The notes under the pieces were generated by a model. The model made no database searches. It was not told where the DNA came from and was given only the letters and a program-made list of their open reading frames with translations. This document shows positions 14,327 through 18,317 of a stretch of 18,317 nucleotides of DNA, piece by piece; position 1 is the first letter of the stretch, and each line of letters starts with the position of its first letter. This DNA comes from CAZBQG01 sp964493945 (GTDB taxonomy: Bacteria > Pseudomonadota > Alphaproteobacteria > Rhodospirillales > UBA2165). Both the position numbers and the translations under genes were made by a program. Where the stretch lies: the NCBI GenBank assembly GCA_964493945.1, contig CAZBQG010000065.1, forward strand, positions 1-18,317, given 5' to 3'.

Positions 14327-15091
14327 ATGGCTATCATGGAAAACAAAACCTGTATCATCACCGGGGCCGCCGGTTCCATCGGCTTGGCCAGCGCCCAGCG
14401 GTTACTGGGCGAAGGCGCCAATGTGTTGCTGGTCGATCTGAACCGGGAGCTTCTGGATAAGGCAGCGGTGGCCGTCTTGGAGCATGGGGGCCGGGCCGCC
14501 ATTCATGCCGCCGACGTCACCAGTGCCGATGCCACGCTTGCCTATATGGAGGACGCCGCCGGGCGCTGGGGCAAGATCGATGTGATCTTTTCCAACGCGG
14601 GTGCGTCCGGAGCGATCAGCCCCATCACCGATTATCCGGAGGACGTATTCGACCGGGTCATGGCGGTCAATGTGAAGGCCAGTTTCCTGGTCTGCAAATA
14701 TGGCCTGGCGCGGATGAATGACGGGGGCTCGATCATCATTACGTCTTCGATCATGGGGGTGAAGGCCAATCCCAATATCGTCGCCTATGCCACCTCCAAA
14801 CATGCGCTGGTGGGGCTCATGCGCACCGTTGCCAAGGAGGCGGCGCCCCGCAACATAAGGGTCAATGTGCTGGCCCCGGGCCCGGTGGATAACGGCTTCC
14901 AAACCGATATCGAAGACCGGCTGGGTTCCGTCATGGGCATGGATGCGACCCAGATGATCAATCAGACCATTCCCCTGAAACGCCATGCCCGCCCAGAAGA
15001 AATAGCCGAGAGCGTTCTTTTCCTGGCCTCGGAGGCGTCAAGCTTCACCACCGGAAGCGTGCTCATGGTGGATGGCGGGCTGAACGCTTAA
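14327..15091 (+). CDS. Short-chain dehydrogenase/reductase (SDR)
   Basis: This 254-aa classical SDR has a Rossmann NAD(P)-binding motif TGAAGSIG, D at the end of strand 2 (VLLVDLN), which favours NAD over NADP, and SNAG for NNAG. The catalytic Ser is in IITSSIMG and Y-x-x-x-K in YATSKHA. The C-terminal FTTGSVLMVDGGLNA is the family ending. GGGAG precedes the ATG by 6 nt. It follows the GFA-like gene by 10 bp in a cluster beginning at parD. Its TAA stop interlocks with that of the convergent methyltransferase gene in TTAA. Substrate is not predictable. Confidence 0.93.
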   Translation: MAIMENKTCIITGAAGSIGLASAQRLLGEGANVLLVDLNRELLDKAAVAVLEHGGRAAIHAADVTSADATLAYMEDAAGRWGKIDVIFSNAGASGAISPITDYPEDVFDRVMAVNVKASFLVCKYGLARMNDGGSIIITSSIMGVKANPNIVAYATSKHALVGLMRTVAKEAAPRNIRVNVLAPGPVDNGFQTDIEDRLGSVMGMDATQMINQTIPLKRHARPEEIAESVLFLASEASSFTTGSVLMVDGGLNA

Positions 15092-15819
15092 GCAGCATCC
15101 ACCGGCACCCACTGACCGGCGGATTTTTGCACCGCCCAGGCGGCGCCCTTGCGCCAGACTTCGCCAAAAAGCCCGGCAACGGCCACCGTGACGCCGGGGT
15201 GGAACCAAATGCCACTGGCCGGGTCCAAGGCATATTCGACACCCATCTCGGCCCATTTCAGGGTGATGGGAGGATTGCTTTCGGAAATCAGCATCTCCAG
15301 ATCATCGCCACACAGAATTCCCCCGTCGCGGATCAGGGGCATGGCGTTTTCGATGTCGGATTTGACGGTCACATAGGAATGGGTACCATCGGCAAAAATC
15401 AGATCGAATTGCCGCCCAACCATTTTTTTGAGGACGGCATCGCTATCGTCGCGGTAGATTTCGACCCTGTCGCGGGTGCCGGCCTGATCAATATTGCTTT
15501 TAAATAATTCGAAGGCTTCGCCGCTATCTAGAAGATCACTCATTTCGTCCGGAATTTGCTCGTCATGGCCTTTTTGTTCATCATAGGGAAGCCAGCGGTC
15601 GATGCAATGGATGCGCCCCTGGCCTTGGTTGAATTCGTCAATCGCCGCCGCCCAATTGATCGCCTAAGTCCCCAGCCACGACCCGGTCTCGACAATCTCC
15701 AGCGGCGCCGCCCCATCGCCGGGCGCGATGACCTCCACCGGCGATCTCAGACCCTCATATTTGCGGTCCAGCAGATCCAGCGTTTTTGAGTCGGAGTTGT
15801 TGGGTGGGTTGTCTACCAT
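15088..15819 (-). pseudogene. Class I SAM-dependent methyltransferase with internal TAG
   Basis: The frame starts at ATG 15819 (MVDNPPNNSDSKTLDLLDRK) and contains the SAM-binding loop EIVETGSWLGT, followed by TAG at 15666-15664, then AINWAAAIDEF and RIHCIDRWLPYD. The rest is intact: VEIYRDDSDAVL, QFDLIFADGTHSYVTVKSDI, then IRDGGILCGDD, all typical of Methyltransf_24-like enzymes. The stop lies exactly at the glycine-rich loop, so the separate open frame beginning at 15543 lacks the cofactor site. TCG would differ by one base and give GTSAINWA. A TATAAT on the minus strand at 15835-15830 may be the -10 box, giving a very short leader. Methyl acceptor is unknown. Confidence 0.8.
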
Positions 15820-16051
15820 GGAGCCTAACATTATAGGCCCGCAGCCCGTTTGTCGCCTCCTCTAGTTTCCGTCCGCTGTTACAGGCAAAGCTGGCTCCAG
15901 AAGTTGGACGATCAAGGTCTGGATTTCGGCCGCGGCCCCGGCCCCGGCCTCGATAACCGCTTGCTCTGCCATAAGGTAAGCGCCTTGGAATAAAGGATCC
16001 GGCGGCGAAGCGCTAAACGATGGCTCCGCCGCCAATCCCACGCCGTAGACC
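15820..16051. other. Intergenic region between chemoreceptor and methyltransferase genes
   Basis: Nothing convincing is coded in these 232 bp. A short minus-strand frame (ATG at 15972, stop at 15862, 36 aa; Ala/Glu-rich) has no ribosome binding site and no recognised homologue. It could be extended upstream into the chemoreceptor gene, in another frame. The minus-strand TATAAT at 15835-15830 belongs to the methyltransferase promoter candidate. No strong terminator is visible after the chemoreceptor stop. Confidence 0.35.
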
Positions 16052-18224
16052 TCAAGCGGCGCGGATTTCGCCCAGGAACTTGTCCACTTTGCCCTTAAGA
16101 AGATCGGCTTGGTTCGTCAGTTCCTTGAACGCCCCGAGAATCTGGTTGGCCGCTGTGCCGGTCTCGCCTACCGCCTTGTTGACGCCCGAGATGTTGCTGG
16201 TGACTTCCTGGGTGCCGGTCGCCGCCTGTTCCACATTGCGCGCAATTTCACCGGTCGCTGCGCTTTGTTCCTCCACCGCCGCGGCGATGGCCGAGGCGAT
16301 CTCGTTGATCTCGCCGATCGTCTTACCGATGCCCTGGATGGCGCCGACCGCATCCTTGGTAGCGTTCTGGATACCGCCGATTTGACTGCTGATCTCCTCG
16401 GTCGCCTTGGCCGTCTGATTGGCCAGGTTCTTGACTTCGGATGCGACCACCGCGAAGCCCTTGCCCGCATCGCCGGCGCGCCGCCTCGATGGTGGCGTTG
16501 AGCGCCAACAGGTTGGTCTGATCGGCAATGTCGGTGATCAAGGCGACCACCTCGCCGATCTTGAACGCCGCCTCGGCCAGACCCTGGATCTGGGTGTCGG
16601 TTTCCTTGGCATCGGTCACCGCCTTGCCGGCGATGGTGGAAGCCTGGGCCACCTGCTGGCCGATTTCGGAGATGGAGGCGGACAACTCCTCGGAGGCCGA
16701 CGCCACGGTCTGCACGTTGGCCGAGGCCTGCTCGGCCGCCGTCGCCACCGCGCCCGATTGCTGCGATGTCTCCTCGGCGGTGCTGGACATGGTCTGGGCC
16801 GAGGACTGCATTTGGTTGGAAGCCGAAGAGACGCTTTCCACCACGCCGCCGACGCTGGCCTCGAAATTTTCGGCCATTTTGTTCATCAATTTGCGCTTTT
16901 CTTCTTCGGCCTTTTGTTTCATGGCGTCCTGTTCGCTTGCCATGCGCTTGTTTTCAATCGCGCTATCTTTAAACATCTGCACCGCATCGGCCATGTTGCC
17001 AACCTCATCGGCGCGGCCAACGCCCGGGACTTCCAGTTCCAGATCGCCACCGGCGATTCCAGTCATGGTTTCCGTCATGCTCTTGATCGGATTGGCGATA
17101 CCGCTGCCAATCAACCAGGCCAATCCGAGCCCGATGATCAACGCGATCAAGATACAGGCCGCGATCAACATGAATGTGGTTTCGACCGTTTGGATGTTTC
17201 GGGCCTGACGTGCTTCCATCAAACCCTCCTCTTCGGCCTGAAATTTAGCCATAAGCCCCCGGAACTTGTCGAAGAAGACCTTGCCGCGGGCTTCACCCAC
17301 CAAGGCGGCCATGTCGTTCATGGTTTTTGAATCACCAATCCGGCGGCGCAGGGCGATGATCGGTTCGGTGATGTTTTTCACCCATTCCCCGATGGTTGTC
17401 CGGATTCCGGACATCAGCTTGACCTGGGCCGGGTTGTCATTGACGGTTTCAAGCAGGCCATTTGTGATCTTGCCAAAATCCGCCTTGCCGCTTTTATAAG
17501 GATTCAGGAATCCGTCCTGACCGGCCAGCAGGTAACCCCGCATGCCGGTTTCCATATCGACGGCGTTGGCAAGAATTTCTTTCGCCGCGGCAAGAACCTT
17601 GTATGTGTGGGAGACCCAACCAATGGTCTTATCCACCAACCCGAACTGCTCGGCGCCCACCTCTTGCGCGGAAGCGAACTCGGCGCGCCGTTTTTCAAGA
17701 AGAGTTGTTTCGCGGCCGATGAAGGTTCCGATCTGTTTGCGGAATTTGTCAAAGTAGACTTTGCCACCCGCTTTGCCGACCAGGTCCACCATGTCATCCA
17801 TGGTTTTGGCGTTACCAATTTTACGCCGCAGGGTGATGGTCGGCTCAGTGACTTCCGATTGCCAGGCGCGAAGCGTTTTCTCCACTTCGCCCAGACGGGC
17901 GACCTGCCCCGGATTGTCGCTGACGGTTTTCTGGAGTTTTTTGATTTGTGCGTAGGTGGCTTTCTCGCCACCTGTATAAGGATCGAGGAAACCTTCCTTA
18001 CCAGCTAACAGATACCCACGCATGCCGGGTTCCATATCTACGGCGGAACCGGCGATAGAGGAAGAATCGGCCAAAACAATGCGGGTATGATCAACCCGTT
18101 CCGCCGTCTTGGTGATCGTGTTGATATTGTAGATCGCTACTGCACCTAAGATCAGAAGCAACACCAGGAGTGAGCAAATGCCGATCAGTATCTTCGGTTT
18201 TGTTTTCAAATCATTGAAATTCAT
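16052..18224 (-). pseudogene. Methyl-accepting chemotaxis protein with duplicated CHASE3-like sensor, 2-bp deletion
   Basis: The repaired protein is 724 aa. It has a TM helix (about 11-32), two periplasmic CHASE3-like units (about 42-180 and 202-340), a second TM (349-374), a HAMP domain (to about 424), a coiled-coil and an MCP signalling domain with hairpin tip EIGEVVALITDIADQTNLLA. Within the conserved EAARAGDAGKGFAVVA a GC pair is missing from a GCGCGC repeat (about 16476-16483), so the frame reads EAARRRCGQ and runs on out of frame. The rest continues in another frame from FAVVASEVKNLA to GEIRAA at 16052. Start at ATG 18224 follows AGGAG at 9 nt. It would relay an unknown periplasmic signal to CheA/CheW; neither gene is in view. 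Confidence 0.88.
17145..18104 (-). repeat. Two in-frame 480-bp coding units encoding duplicated CHASE3-like sensors
   Basis: Residues 41-200 and 201-360 of the chemoreceptor are spaced by exactly 160 residues without indel in the conserved parts. Examples are AVDMEPGMRGYLLAG (61-75) and AVDMETGMRGYLLAG (221-235), TEP at 127/287, LRRKIG and LRRRIG, and FDKFR at 158/318. DNA identity is clearly lower than protein similarity, so the duplication is old. Confidence 0.75.
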
Positions 18225-18317
18225 TTTTCTTTCTCCTCTTGATCTTTCCTTCTGAGAGGTAAGTAATACCAATTCCCAAAAAGAATCACCGATGGGCCCA
18301 TTCACGCATACCGATGG
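18225..18317 (-). promoter_or_regulatory. Leader of the chemoreceptor gene with a direct repeat
   Basis: The region contains the AGGAG ribosome binding site and, at the window edge, two copies of ACCGATGG (plus strand) at 18288-18295 and 18310-18317, 22 bp apart, about two helical turns. No sigma-28-type or clear sigma-70 promoter was recognised. The upstream end is cut. Confidence 0.3.

Noticed and set aside
13591..14502. Minus-strand frame of 303 aa across parE, GFA-like and SDR starts
   Set aside because: Spans three well-supported plus-strand genes and has no family features.
14020..15666. Genome-wide recoding of TAG as an amino acid
   Set aside because: TAG also ends the exporter, Xre antitoxin, ParE, the phospholipase and the TfoX-N frame at plausible C-termini, so it works as a normal stop here.
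16419..17330. Plus-strand frame of 303 aa, Gly/Leu-rich
   Set aside because: Antisense to the repetitive coiled-coil of the chemoreceptor; composition is a mirror of Ala/Ser/Gln codons.
1..18317. Mobile element, CRISPR array or prophage
   Set aside because: No transposase, integrase, regularly spaced repeats, att-like flanks or phage structural genes were seen.

Overview
The window looks like chromosomal DNA of a free-living, GC-rich alphaproteobacterium, probably Rhodospirillales-like and aquatic. This rests on codon use, on short-leader operons with purine-rich ribosome binding sites, and on the gene mix (NitT/TauT-family ABC importer, TauD-type dioxygenase, CHASE3 chemoreceptor, two type II toxin-antitoxin modules). 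No rRNA, tRNA, IS element, integrase, CRISPR array or replication origin was seen. Taxonomy is an inference.

Layout. (1) Positions 1-3961, minus strand: a cytosolic reductive-dehalogenase-like corrinoid/iron-sulfur protein, then the binding protein (frameshifted), ATPase and permease (cut by the left edge) of a NitT/TauT-type importer. (2) Positions 4112-7369, plus strand, divergent from (1): a gentisate-1,2-dioxygenase-like bicupin, a DUF2461 protein and a biotin-domain-less pyruvate carboxyltransferase-family enzyme. (3) 7366-8262, minus: an EamA-family exporter whose stop codon interlocks with the previous gene. (4) 8421-9166: a RelE-like toxin with a nonsense codon, an Xre antitoxin, and a promoter inside a 17-bp-arm inverted repeat. 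(5) 9212-9812, minus: a small ferredoxin-fold protein and a frameshifted TfoX-N protein. (6) 10110-11466: a secreted zinc-dependent phospholipase C with four CPxG-type Cys repeats and a frameshift. (7) 11530-13194, minus: a metallo-beta-lactamase-fold hydrolase and a TauD/TfdA dioxygenase. (8) 13265-15091: a 34-bp palindrome, parD-parE, a GFA-like protein with an internal TAG, and an SDR. (9) 15088-15819, minus: a SAM methyltransferase with an internal TAG. (10) 16052-18224, minus: a chemoreceptor with an exact 160-residue sensor duplication and a 2-bp deletion.

How the genes may work together. The divergent block 1-7369 reads as a candidate catabolic locus: import of an organic anion, reductive removal of halogen, then Fe(II)-dependent ring cleavage. 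No gene for the lower gentisate pathway (maleylpyruvate isomerase, fumarylpyruvate hydrolase) is in view, so substrate and pathway are hypotheses.

Caution. Seven of about 21 genes carry a lesion (four indels in short G/C runs or GC repeats, three in-frame stops). Either the assembly has errors or this segment is decaying. Reading the raw data at the named positions would settle this.
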